From Amaurobius ferox (Eukaryota > Arthropoda > Arachnida > Araneae > Amaurobiidae), in assembly GCA_951213105.1 (NCBI GenBank), contig OX578142.1:3240649-3304648 (forward strand): a stretch of DNA of 64,000 bases. Reading direction: 5' to 3'. The translations under genes and the position numbers were made by a program. The notes under the pieces are model-generated. The model was given only the letters and a program-made list of their open reading frames with translations. It was not told the origin of the DNA and searched no databases. Shown here piece by piece: positions 11,234-22,643 of this stretch (position 1 is the first letter of the stretch; every line of letters begins with the position of its first letter).

Positions 11234-12751
11234 GGAACCAACTGAAAAACTCTCGAACGGCTGGCATAAAAAGGATTATTTGTGCTCTCTTTTCTTCCTC
11301 TCGGTCTGCTCCTCGAGGCGTGCGCGCAAAGTCCGCAGTCGCGGACGGCCGCCCCTTTGCTTTTCCCAGTTTCGCGCGCAGCGCGAAACTGGGAAAAAGG
11401 CCCCTCCCCGCGGCCGGGAGCGACGGAGGACTTCGCGCGCACGCCGAGTGGAAGAAAAATAACGGGGAAGATAGGGGAGAAATAGAAAAAAATCTGAGAG
11501 AGGGAGAGCGTGAGCGAGCAGATCTGAAACACAATGCATATCAAAATGAAGGTATTTAAAAAGTGGACGTAGGGTTAAGCCCAGGGAAAATTTTCTCAGT
11601 TTTTCGATCCGGGGCTTAGTTTTCGAGATATTTTGATTTTTAAAGTTTATTATTTAAGAGTTAATTAAGGGGTCAATTAATTATTTCGTCGTAACCCGTT
11701 CACACAATATACCGAATTAATCAGCACGATGAGAGGAGTCCGAATCTCTCAAAATCTCGCGCTTATGTGTCCTGATACAGTCAGAAATTATTGTAAAGGG
11801 AGTAGCCAATCAGAACTCTAATAATCTATTCGATTCGATTGCCAACTCGCAATCCAGATAAAGATGGTGCGAGGTCAGCTGATGACGTCAGAAACACAAT
11901 ATCTTGATCCAAAGACTCTTAATCCCCCGATGATATTTTCGATCAGCAAGAAACCTATTTGTGTGAAAATTCATCAGGAACGTGCTAAAATATACAACAA
12001 ACAAGTGAAAATTTTCTCAGTTTTTCGATCCGGGGCTTAGTTTTCGAGATATTTTGATTTTTAAAGTTTATTATTTAAGAGTTAATTAAGGGGTCAATTA
12101 ATTATTTCGTCGTAACCCGTTCACACAATATACCGAATTAATCAGCACGATGAGAGGAGTCCGAATCTCTCAAAATCTCGCGCTTATGTGTCCTGATACA
12201 GTCAGAAATTATTGTAAAGGGAGTAGCCAATCAGAACTCTAATAATCTATTCGATTCGATTGCCAACTCGCAATCCAGATAAAGATGGTGCGAGGTCAGC
12301 TGATGACGTCAGAATCACAATATCTTGATCCAAAGACTCTTAATCCCCCGATGATATTTTCGATCAGCAAGAAACCTATTTGTGTGAAAATTCATCAGGA
12401 ACGTGCTAAAATATACAACAAACAAGTGAAAACATTAGCTACCAGAATTTTTTTTAATTCCATGGAACTATGGTTTATATTTAAGGAATGATATATATAT
12501 ATTGTAGTCCGCGATCGCATATTATGTATCTGATGCATTCTGCCGAAATGTTATCATTTGCTTAATCTGCTGGAGAAGGATTCGGGTTCGCATTCATGGA
12601 TCCTGGGTGTAGCTTAGTTATCAGACGTTTGCGGTGAACGTTTGAGGCGACGGCTACCTAGGCCTGACTCAATTGAGAAGTGAATGCTGGGCTCTAATAT
12701 TTTGGCTATTTTTTGGCAAAAAGTTAGGGCCCCATCTTTAATATTAATGTT
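11234..12751 (+). repeat. Satellite monomer #10 (1,518 bp)
   Basis: The only copy that combines the 14-bp deletion with the 421-bp duplication (11591-12432), so probably a recombinant of the two types. Confidence 0.95.
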
Positions 12752-13862
12752 GGAACCAACTGAAAAACTCTCGAACGGCTGGCATAAAAAGGATTATTTG
12801 TGCTCTCTTTTCTTCCTCTCGGTCTGCTCCTCGAGGCGTGCGCGCAAAGTCCGCAGTCGCGGACGGCCGCCCCTTTGCTTTTCCCAGTTTCGCGCGCAGC
12901 GCGAAACTGGGAAAAAGGCCCCTCCCCGCGGCCGGGAGCGACGGAGGGCTTCGCGCGCACGCCGAGAGGAGCAGACCGAGAGGAAGAAAAATAACGGGGA
13001 AGATAGGGGAGAAATAGAAAAAAATCTGAGAGAGGGAGAGCGTGAGCGAGCAGATCTGAAACACAATGCATATCAAAATGAAGGTATTTAAAAAGTGGAC
13101 GTAGGGTTAAGCCCAGGGAAAATTTTCTCAGTTTTTCGATCCGGGGCTTAGTTTTCGAGATATTTTGATTTTTAAAGTTTATTATTTAAGAGTTAATTAA
13201 GGGGTCAATTAATTATTTCGTCGTAACCCGTTCACACAATATACCGAATTAATCAGCACGATGAGAGGAGTCCGAATCTCTCAAAATCTCGCGCTTATGT
13301 GTCCTGATACAGTCAGAAATTATTGTAAAGGGAGTAGCCAATCAGAACTCTAATAATCTATTCGATTCGATTGCCAACTCGCAATCCAGATAAAGATGGT
13401 GCGAGGTCAGCTGATGACGTCAGAAACACAATATCTTGATCCAAAGACTCTTAATCCCCCGATGATATTTTCGATCAGCAAGAAACCTATTTGTGTGAAA
13501 ATTCATCAGGAACGTGTTAAAATATACAACAAACAAGTGAAAACATTAGCTACCAGAATTTTTTTTAATTCCATGGAACTATGGTTTATATTTAAGGAAT
13601 GATATATATATATTGTAGTCCGCGATCGCATATTATGTATCTGATGCATTCTGCCTAAATGTTATCATTTGCTTAATCTGCTGGAGAAGGATTCGGGTTC
13701 GCATTCATGGATCCTGGGTGTAGCTTAGTTATCAGACGTTTGCGGTGAACGTTTGAGGCGACGGCTACCTAGGCCTGACTCAATTGAGAAGTGAATGCTG
13801 GGCTCTAATATTTTGGCTATTTTTTGGCAAAAAGTTAGGGCCCCATCTTTAATATTAATGTT
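12752..13862 (+). repeat. Satellite monomer #11 (1,111 bp)
   Basis: Variants gagggc, aaaaataac and gtgtta; first member of the 3.7-kb HOR. Confidence 0.95.
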
Positions 13863-14959
13863 GGAACCAACTGAAAAACTCTCGAACGGCTGGCATAAAA
13901 AGGATTATTTGTGCTCTCTTTTCTTCCTCTCGGTCTGCTCCTCGAGGCGTGCGCGCAAAGTCCGCAGTCGCGGACGGCCGCCCCTTTGCTTTTCCCAGTT
14001 TCGCGCGCAGCGCGAAACTGGGAAAAAGGCCCCTCCCCGCGGCCGGGAGCGACGGAGGACTTCGCGCGCACGCCGAGTGGAAGAAAAATAACGGGGAAGA
14101 TAGGGGAGAAATAGAAAAAAATCTGAGAGAGGGAGAGCGTGAGCGAGCAGATCTGAAACACAATGCATATCAAAATGAAGGTATTTAAAAAGTGGACGTA
14201 GGGTTAAGCCCAGGGAAAATTTTCTCAGTTTTTCGATCCGGGGCTTAGTTTTCGAGATATTTTGATTTTTAAAGTTTATTATTTAAGAGTTAATTAAGGG
14301 GTCAATTAATTATTTCGTCGTAACCCGTTCACACAATATACCGAATTAATCAGCACGATGAGAGGAGTCCGAATCTCTCAAAATCTCGCGTTTATGTGTC
14401 CTGATACAGTCAGAAATTATTGTAAAGGGAGTAGCCAATCAGAACTCTAATAATCTATTCGATTCGATTGCCAACTCGCAATCCAGATAAAGATGGTGCG
14501 AGGTCAGCTGATGACGTCAGAAACACAATATCTTGATCCAAAGACTCTTAATCCCCCGATGATATTTTCGATCAGCAAGAAACCTATTTGTGTGAAAATT
14601 CATCAGGAACGTGCTAAAATATACAACAAACAAGTGAAAACATTAGCTACCAGAATTTTTTTTAATTCCATGGAACTATGGTTTATATTTAAGGAATGAT
14701 ATATATATATTGTAGTCCGCGATCGCATATTATGTATCTGATGCATTCTGCCTAAATGTTATCATTTGCTTAATCTGCTGGAGAAGGATTCGGGTTCGCA
14801 TTCATGGATCCTGGGTGTAGCTTAGTTATCAGACGTTTGCGGTGAACGTTTGAGGCGACGGCTACCTAGGCCTGACTCAATTGAGAAGTGAATGCTGGGC
14901 TCTAATATTTTGGCTATTTTTTGGCAAAAAGTTAGGGCCCCATCTTTAATATTAATGTT
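13863..14959 (+). repeat. Satellite monomer #12 (1,097 bp)
   Basis: 14-bp deletion form with C to T at 14391 (gcgttta), shared only with #15 and #18. Confidence 0.95.
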
Positions 14960-16454
14960 GGAACCAACTGAAAAACTCTCGAACGGCTGGCATAAAAAGG
15001 ATTATTTGTGATCCCTTTTCTTCCTCTCGGTCTGCTCCTCGAGGCGTGCGCGCAAAGTCCGCAGTCGCGGACGGCCGCCCCTTTGCTTTTCCCAGTTTCG
15101 CGCGCAGCGCGAAACTGGGAAAAAGGCCCCTCCCCGCGGCCGGGAGCGACGGAGGACTTCGCGCCCACGCCGAGAGGAGCAGACCGAGAGGAAGAAAAAA
15201 AACGGGGAAGATAGGGAAGAAATAGAAAAAAATCTGAGAGAGGGAGAGCGTGAGCGAGCAGATCTGAAACACAATGCATATCAAAATGAAGGTATTTAAA
15301 AAGTGGACGTAGGGTTAAGCCCAGGGAAAATTTTCTCAGTTTTTCGATCCGGGGCTTAGTTTTCGAGATATTTTGATTTTTAAAGTTTATTATTTAAGAG
15401 TTAATTAAGGGGTCAATTAATTATTTCGTCGTAACCCGTTCACACAATATACCGAATTAATCAGCACGATGAGAGGAGTCCGAATCTCTCAAAATCTCGC
15501 GCTTATGTGTCCTGATACAGTCAGAAATTATTGTAAAGGGAGTAGCCAATCAGAACTCTAATAATCTATTCGATTCGATTGCCAACTCGCAATCCAGATA
15601 AAGATGGTGCGAGGTCAGCTGATGACGTCAGAAACACAATATCTTGATCCAAAGACTCTTAATCCCCCGATGATATTTTCGATCAGCAAGAAACCTATTT
15701 GTGTGAAAATTCATCAGGAACGTGCTAAAATATACAACAAACAAGTGAAAATTTTCTCAGTTTTTCGATCCGGGGCTTAGTTTTCGAGATATTTTGATTT
15801 TTAAAGTTTATTATTTAAGAGTTAATTAAGGGGTCAATTAATTATTTCGTCGTAACCCGTTCACACAATATACCGAATTAATCAGCACGATGAGAGGAGT
15901 CCGAATCTCTCAAAATCTCGCGCTTATGTGTCCTGATACAGTCAGAAATTATTGTAAAGGGAGTAGCCAATCAGAACTCTAATAATCTATTCGATTCGAT
16001 TGCCAACTCGCAATCCAGATAAAGATGGTGCGAGGTCAGCTGATGACGTCAGAATCACAATATCTTGATCCAAAGACTCTTAATCCCCCGATGATATTTT
16101 CGATCAGCAAGAAACCTATTTGTGTGAAAATTCATCAGGAACGTGCTAAAATATACAACAAACAAGTGAAAACATTAGCTACCAGAATTTTTTTTAATTC
16201 CATGGAACTATGGTTTATATTTAAGGAATGATATATATATATTGTAGTCCGCGATCGCATATTATGTATCTGATGCATTCTGCCGAAATGTTATCATTTG
16301 CTTAATCTGCTGGAGAAGGATTCGGGTTCGCATTCATGGATCCTGGGTGTAGCTTAGTTATCAGACGTTTGCGGTGAACGTTTGAGGCGACGGCTACCTA
16401 GGCCTGACTCAATTGAGAAGTGAATGCTGGGCTCTAATATTTTGGCTATTTTTT

Positions 16455-16468
16455 GGCAAAAAGTTAGG
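16455..16468 (+). repeat. Target-site duplication, element 3' side
   Basis: GGCAAAAAGTTAGG, the last satellite bases before the insert and identical to 18868-18881. Removing one copy plus the insert (2,413 bp in total) restores a normal 1,532-bp monomer. Confidence 0.96.
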
Positions 16469-16760
16469 TCGAGGAATGTTGTAGCCGTGCAGGAGTTCCT
16501 AGCCCTGGGGCTTTAACCTCCGATCTGTGGATTTGGTATGTAATCATTATCATCATTTGAGCAATAGGATCTGAGCATAATTGACGTTGGACAGCATTGT
16601 CCAAGCCTTCCTTAGTGGAAGGGAGAGAAAATTTAAGTGCAGCAGTGCTGCCATCTATGAGAGGTGGGAGAATGAGAAATTGACAAGGTGTGAGATGTGA
16701 TAAAATATCTAAGTAAAGGCGCACAATAAGCAGATCTGGAAGAAAGTGAATTTACAACGC
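16469..16760 (-). other. 3' UTR of the retrotransposon, no poly(A)
   Basis: About 290 bases lie between the reverse transcriptase stop and the target-site duplication. On the element strand it ends in ctacaacattcctcga directly joined to the target sequence. I see no A-rich or short tandem tail and no gene. The 86-codon open frame on this strand has no recognisable domain. Confidence 0.8.
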
Positions 16761-18154
16761 TTAAGGCGGGTCAAAAAGAACTGCACGGGGTCTCTTCCGA
16801 TTGGCCCGTGGGTCGTAGTCAGTGAGGTTGAAAAGGGATTCATTTTTAATGCTGTGAATATTATTGAAAAATTTGGAAGACTGCTTTTTAATAATTTGTT
16901 TAATCGTTTTTATTTTGAAATCTTTCCTTATAATGTCGTTGCGGAGATAACGGGGGGCTTTACGAATAATTCTTAAAACTCTGTTTTGTTCGATTTGTAT
17001 TTTTTGAATGTTGGTCTTGCATGCATAGCCCCAGATGGGACATGCGTACAAGAGGATAGGCTGGATGATGCTTTTGTACAGTAAAATTTTATTATTTAGA
17101 TCAAGGTGTTCCGAAAAGAGGAGATGGTTGAGTGTGCCGATGAGTTTTCTTGATTTTTTGACCACATAGTTCAAGTGCGTACTCCAAGTAAGTCGGCTAT
17201 CCAAATGGACGCCGAGGTACTTGGCAGTACGCGTGAAGGGAACAGGCTGATTATTGATCATTAAAGGGGGGGGGGGGATACGAGTGCCAGAAAGGAAAAC
17301 AGCTTGGGATTTCGCGGTGTTAATTCTAATTTTCCAGTTTTTGTAGTAGTCTTCTAAAGAGTTGATATGGGTTTGCAGCTGAGCGTGAAGGAAATTTGTA
17401 TTTTTATGTTTGGAAATTATGCACGTGTCATCTGCGTAAAGACAAATGGTGGTATTGGGGGAGCGGGGGATGTCGTTAATGTATAAGTTAAAGAGTAAGG
17501 GGCCAAGGATGGAGCCTTGAGGTACTCCGGCTTGAATATTTTTGATGTCAGAAAGGGTGTTTAACGTGCGGACTTGAAATTTTCTATTTTTGAGGTAAGA
17601 ATGGATGATATGGATATAGGGGGGGGGGATTTTATATTGAATTAGTTTATAAATGATCCCAGGGATCCACGTCTTGTCAAATGCTTTCTCTATGTCCAGC
17701 AGCAGAGCTCCTACCGATGTTTTATTATTGAGACCATCCGCGGTAAATTCGACCAGACGAAGCAGTTGGTGGGTAGTGGAGTGCTGCGGCCGGAAACCAT
17801 GCTGCTCGGGGATTATGGTATCGTGGTTGTTGATGAAATTGCAAAGGCGGTTTTGAATTACTTTTTCAGCGATTTTACTAATAGAGGGGAGGAGGGAGAT
17901 GGGGCGATACGAAACAGGGTTGGTCGGGTCCGAACCGGGTTTGAGGATGGGGATAACAATGGCGGTTTTCCAACAGGCGGGGAAGTGGCGATGCGACAGA
18001 ATGGAATTAATCAGAAGGACAATATAAAATACGATGTTAAGAGGGAGGGATTTAAGGGCCTTGTTAGATATCTTGTCAATACCGGGGGCTTTTTTGTTAC
18101 GGAGTTTGTGGATGATAGCGATGATTTCGTCGACGGAAGTGGGTGGGACAGGCT
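16761..18154 (-). pseudogene. Reverse transcriptase domain and C-terminus (LINE ORF2)
   Basis: By hand translation this frame is open from the poly-C tract at 18155-18165 to a stop at 16761-16763, with no in-frame stop. Motifs in order are KAPGID (18075-18092), FRPQHST (17775-17795), DIEKAFD (17676-17696, with the first catalytic Asp), GVPQGS (17511-17528), YADD (17427-17438, the catalytic pair) and YLGVHLD (17199-17219). The remainder is a Lys/Arg/Asn-rich tail with IIQPILLYACPIWGYA, characteristic of Jockey-clade ends. All catalytic aspartates are present. It has no ATG upstream of the late Met at 17261 because it is the downstream part of a longer ORF2. Two poly-C tracts (17266-17277, 17619-17628) are read through in frame as proline runs. 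It is a pseudogene because of the truncation and upstream frame breaks. Confidence 0.9.
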
Positions 18155-18165
18155 GGGGGGGGGGG
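18155..18165 (-). repeat. 11-C tract at linker/RT frame break
   Basis: Eleven G on the plus strand. The frame changes back here, in the opposite direction to the change at 18562-18573, so the endonuclease remnant and reverse transcriptase share one frame and only the linker differs. Confidence 0.9.
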
Positions 18166-18561
18166 AGGAGAGAAAGCTGTTAACAGTTTGGATAACATCT
18201 TCGTGAAAGGTATTGTTAGGGATATCAATCGCGAATTGCTTCTCATAGCAATTCGCGATTGCATTTGCTTTGTCCCTTTCTGAATAGGCAGGACCGGCGG
18301 GCGACTGGAGGGGGGGGAGCTGTGCATACGGTTTCTTAACTCTTTTGATCTCTTTCCAAAGAGTGCGATCCGTGGGAGAAAGGGACTCGATATAAGCTTT
18401 CCAATTGTTCTGGGAGTGTTTATAGATATTATTTCTGAGTTTTCTATTAATGGCGTTTAGCTGGATTTTCATACGAGGGTCTCTAGTGGCTTGCCAGAGC
18501 CGGCGGACAAAGTTACGGTGGGTAATTTGGTTTTGAATGTTAACAGGGAGAGAGTTAAAGC
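18166..18561 (-). pseudogene. Linker between endonuclease and RT (shifted frame)
   Basis: Between the two poly-C tracts the recognisable coding frame is shifted relative to both flanks. It reads RFNSLPVNIQ, then RRLWQATRDPRMK and LWKEIKRVKKP, a basic, Trp- and Arg-rich region typical of the segment before the reverse transcriptase in Jockey-like ORF2 proteins. An eight-C tract (18310-18317) inside it is read through in frame. The frame is lost at 18155-18165 and, if continued, would stop at 18011. Confidence 0.82.
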
Positions 18562-18573
18562 GGGGGGGGGGGG
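18562..18573 (-). repeat. 12-C tract at endonuclease/linker frame break
   Basis: Twelve G on the plus strand, C on the coding strand. Recognisable protein sequence changes frame exactly here. Other long tracts in the element are 17266-17277 (12), 17619-17628 (10) and 18310-18317 (8), which do not break the frame. Confidence 0.9.
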
Positions 18574-18867
18574 CGGTAGGAGGAAGCTTTGGAGAGGGAT
18601 CTTTGGATTTCTTCTGTGATATTAAGGGCGGATGCATCGATGTCAGTAGTACAGTTGATTTTAGGGATGAGGTGGGTGGTGTTCCGAAGGTTGGCTTTAA
18701 AATTTTCCCAATTGATTACAGAGGGGAGACTAGAGATAGGGAGGAGGGAGTTTAGCTGTAAGGTGAGGAGGATGGGAAGGTGGTCAGAATTTAGGTCGTT
18801 TATAGTTTCCAGGGAATAGGGTAGATGAATATTTTTGAGAAGCCCGAGGTCGATGGTGGAGGGGTAA
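18574..18867 (-). pseudogene. Endonuclease C-terminal remnant of the retrotransposon
   Basis: This open frame begins at the 5' truncation point and runs to the poly-C tract at 18562-18573. It contains STIDLGLL, then DLNSDHLPI; SDH is at 18780-18788. That arrangement matches the end of the AP-like endonuclease of Jockey-type ORF2, where the histidine of SDH is catalytic. The residues after it (to about 18600) look like the start of the linker to the reverse transcriptase. The upstream endonuclease motifs are missing. After the poly-C tract this frame soon stops (18555), while recognisable linker sequence continues in another frame. Confidence 0.85.
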
Positions 18868-18881
18868 GGCAAAAAGTTAGG
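18868..18881 (+). repeat. Target-site duplication, element 5' side
   Basis: Second copy of GGCAAAAAGTTAGG, after which the satellite resumes in phase with ggccccatc. The base before it differs from the one before the other copy, so the duplication is 14 bp and no longer. Confidence 0.96.
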
Positions 18882-18904
18882 GCCCCATCTTTAATATTAA
18901 TGTT

Positions 18905-20015
18905 GGAACCAACTGAAAAACTCTCGAACGGCTGGCATAAAAAGGATTATTTGTGCTCTCTTTTCTTCCTCTCGGTCTGCTCCTCGAGGCGTGCGCGCAA
19001 AGTCCGCAGTCGCGGACGGCCGCCCCTTTGCTTTTCCCAGTTTCGCGCGCAGCGCGAAACTGGGAAAAAGGCCCCTCCCCGCGGCCGGGAGCGACGGAGG
19101 GCTTCGCGCGCACGCCGAGAGGAGCAGACCGAGAGGAAGAAAAATAACGGGGAAGATAGGGGAGAAATAGAAAAAAATCTGAGAGAGGGAGAGCGTGAGC
19201 GAGCAGATCTGAAACACAATGCATATCAAAATGAAGGTATTTAAAAAGTGGACGTAGGGTTAAGCCCAGGGAAAATTTTCTCAGTTTTTCGATCCGGGGC
19301 TTAGTTTTCGAGATATTTTGATTTTTAAAGTTTATTATTTAAGAGTTAATTAAGGGGTCAATTAATTATTTCGTCGTAACCCGTTCACACAATATACCGA
19401 ATTAATCAGCACGATGAGAGGAGTCCGAATCTCTCAAAATCTCGCGCTTATGTGTCCTGATACAGTCAGAAATTATTGTAAAGGGAGTAGCCAATCAGAA
19501 CTCTAATAATCTATTCGATTCGATTGCCAACTCGCAATCCAGATAAAGATGGTGCGAGGTCAGCTGATGACGTCAGAAACACAATATCTTGATCCAAAGA
19601 CTCTTAATCCCCCGATGATATTTTCGATCAGCAAGAAACCTATTTGTGTGAAAATTCATCAGGAACGTGTTAAAATATACAACAAACAAGTGAAAACATT
19701 AGCTACCAGAATTTTTTTTAATTCCATGGAACTATGGTTTATATTTAAGGAATGATATATATATATTGTAGTCCGCGATCGCATATTATGTATCTGATGC
19801 ATTCTGCCTAAATGTTATCATTTGCTTAATCTGCTGGAGAAGGATTCGGGTTCGCATTCATGGATCCTGGGTGTAGCTTAGTTATCAGACGTTTGCGGTG
19901 AACGTTTGAGGCGACGGCTACCTAGGCCTGACTCAATTGAGAAGTGAATGCTGGGCTCTAATATTTTGGCTATTTTTTGGCAAAAAGTTAGGGCCCCATC
20001 TTTAATATTAATGTT
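18905..20015 (+). repeat. Satellite monomer #14 (1,111 bp)
   Basis: Variants gagggc, aaaaataac and gtgtta, as in #11 and #17. Confidence 0.95.
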
Positions 20016-21112
20016 GGAACCAACTGAAAAACTCTCGAACGGCTGGCATAAAAAGGATTATTTGTGCTCTCTTTTCTTCCTCTCGGTCTGCTCCTCGAGG
20101 CGTGCGCGCAAAGTCCGCAGTCGCGGACGGCCGCCCCTTTGCTTTTCCCAGTTTCGCGCGCAGCGCGAAACTGGGAAAAAGGCCCCTCCCCGCGGCCGGG
20201 AGCGACGGAGGACTTCGCGCGCACGCCGAGTGGAAGAAAAATAACGGGGAAGATAGGGGAGAAATAGAAAAAAATCTGAGAGAGGGAGAGCGTGAGCGAG
20301 CAGATCTGAAACACAATGCATATCAAAATGAAGGTATTTAAAAAGTGGACGTAGGGTTAAGCCCAGGGAAAATTTTCTCAGTTTTTCGATCCGGGGCTTA
20401 GTTTTCGAGATATTTTGATTTTTAAAGTTTATTATTTAAGAGTTAATTAAGGGGTCAATTAATTATTTCGTCGTAACCCGTTCACACAATATACCGAATT
20501 AATCAGCACGATGAGAGGAGTCCGAATCTCTCAAAATCTCGCGTTTATGTGTCCTGATACAGTCAGAAATTATTGTAAAGGGAGTAGCCAATCAGAACTC
20601 TAATAATCTATTCGATTCGATTGCCAACTCGCAATCCAGATAAAGATGGTGCGAGGTCAGCTGATGACGTCAGAAACACAATATCTTGATCCAAAGACTC
20701 TTAATCCCCCGATGATATTTTCGATCAGCAAGAAACCTATTTGTGTGAAAATTCATCAGGAACGTGCTAATATATACAACAAACAAGTGAAAACATTAGC
20801 TACCAGAATTTTTTTTAATTCCATGGAACTATGGTTTATATTTAAGGAATGATATATATATATTGTAGTCCGCGATCGCATATTATGTATCTGATGCATT
20901 CTGCCTAAATGTTATCATTTGCTTAATCTGCTGGAGAAGGATTCGGGTTCGCATTCATGGATCCTGGGTGTAGCTTAGTTATCAGACGTTTGCGGTGAAC
21001 GTTTGAGGCGACGGCTACCTAGGCCTGACTCAATTGAGAAGTGAATGCTGGGCTCTAATATTTTGGCTATTTTTTGGCAAAAAGTTAGGGCCCCATCTTT
21101 AATATTAATGTT
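20016..21112 (+). repeat. Satellite monomer #15 (1,097 bp)
   Basis: 14-bp deletion and gcgttta (20544). Private A to T at 20771. Confidence 0.95.
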
Positions 21113-22643
21113 GGAACCAACTGAAAAACTCTCGAACGGCTGGCATAAAAAGGATTATTTGTGCTCTCTTTTCTTCCTCTCGGTCTGCTCCTCGAGGCGT
21201 GCGCGCAAAGTCCGCAGTCGCGGACGGCCGCCCCTTTGCCTTTCCCAGTTTCGCGCGCAGCGCGAAACTGGGAAAAAGGCCCCTCCCCGCGGCCGGGAGC
21301 GACGGAGGACTTCGCGCGCACGCCGAGAGGAGCAGACCGAGAGGAAGAAAAAAACGGGGAAGATAGGGGAGAAATAGAAAAAAATCTGAGAGAGGGAGAG
21401 CGTGAGCGAGCAGATCTGAAACACAATGCATATCAAAATGAAGGTATTTAAAAAGTGGACGTAGGGTTAAGCCCAGGGAAAATTTTCTCAGTTTTTCGAT
21501 CCGGGGCTTAGTTTTCGAGATATTTTGATTTTTAAAGTTTATTATTTAAGAGTTAATTAAGGGGTCAATTAATTATTTCGTCGTAACCCGTTCACACAAT
21601 ATACCGAATTAATCAGCACGATGAGAGGAGTCCGAATCTCTCAAAATCTCGCGCTTATGTGTCCTGATACAGTCAGAAATTATTGTAAAGGGAGTAGCCA
21701 ATCAGAACTCTAATAATCTATTCGATTCGATTGCCAACTCGCAATCCAGATAAAGATGGTGCGAGGTCAGCTGATGACGTCAGAAACACAATATCTTGAT
21801 CCAAAGACTCTTAATCCCCCGATGATATTTTCGATCAGCAAGAAACCTATTTGTGTGAAAATTCATCAGGAACGTGCTAAAATATACAACAAACAAGTGA
21901 AAATTTTCTCAGTTTTTCGATCCGGGGCTTAGTTTTCGAGATATTTTGATTTTTAAAGTTTATTATTTAAGAGTTAATTAAGGGGTCAATTAATTATTTC
22001 GTCGTAACCCGTTCACACAATATACCGAATTAATCAGCACGATGAGAGGAGTCCGAATCTCTCAAAATCTCGCGCTTATGTGTCCTGATACAGTCAGAAA
22101 TTATTGTAAAGGGAGTAGCCAATCAGAACTCTAATAATCTATTCGATTCGATTGCCAACTCGCAATCCAGATAAAGATGGTGCGAGGTCAGCTGATGACG
22201 TCAGAATCACAATATCTTGATCCAAAGACTCTTAATCCCCCGATGATATTTTCGATCAGCAAGAAACCTATTTGTGTGAAAATTCATCAGGAACGTGCTA
22301 AAATATACAACAAACAAGTGAAAACATTAGCTACCAGAATTTTTTTTAATTCCATGGAACTATGGTTTATATTTAAGGAATGATATATATATATTGTAGT
22401 CCGCGATCGCATATTATGTATCTGATGCATTCTGCCGAAATGTTATCATTTGCTTAATCTGCTGGAGAAGGATTCGGGTTCGCATTCATGGATCCTGGGT
22501 GTAGCTTAGTTATCAGACGTTTGCGGTGAACGTTTGAGGCGACGGCTACCTAGGCCTGACTCAATTGAGAAGTGAATGCTGGGCTCTAATATTTTGGCTA
22601 TTTTTTGGCAAAAAGTTAGGGCCCCATCTTTAATATTAATGTT
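21113..22643 (+). repeat. Satellite monomer #16 (1,531 bp)
   Basis: Duplication at 21483-22324; gccttt, seven-A run, gaatca and ccgaaat. Confidence 0.95.

Larger units (their letters stand above)
16469..18867 (-). mobile_element. 5'-truncated Jockey-like non-LTR retrotransposon
   Basis: This 2,399-bp insert is unrelated to the satellite and is read on the minus strand. It encodes, in order, the end of an AP-type endonuclease (SDH motif), a linker, a reverse transcriptase core (KAPGID, FRPQHST, DIEKAF, GVPQGS, YADD) and the Jockey-type YLGVHLD region with a C-terminal tail. No RNase H domain follows, as expected for the Jockey clade. ORF1 and most of the endonuclease are missing, the usual 5' truncation of target-primed reverse transcription. 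It is flanked by a perfect 14-bp target-site duplication. The 3' end has no poly(A) or simple-repeat tail. Two frame breaks fall in poly-C tracts, so this copy is probably inactive. Clade assignment is from motif recognition only. Confidence 0.93.
14960..18904 (+). repeat. Satellite monomer #13, split by retrotransposon
   Basis: Without the 2,413-bp insertion this copy would be 1,532 bp. Duplication at 15331-16172; gatccctttt, cgcgcccacg, gaatca and ccgaaat types. The satellite stops after 16468 and resumes with the duplicated target at 18868. Confidence 0.95.

Noticed and set aside
16464..16724. 86-codon minus-strand frame in the element's 3' region
   Set aside because: It lies after the reverse transcriptase stop, crosses into the target duplication and has no recognisable motif.
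16746..18819. Plus-strand open frames inside the retrotransposon
   Set aside because: They are antisense shadows of the reverse transcriptase and linker frames and show no domain of their own.
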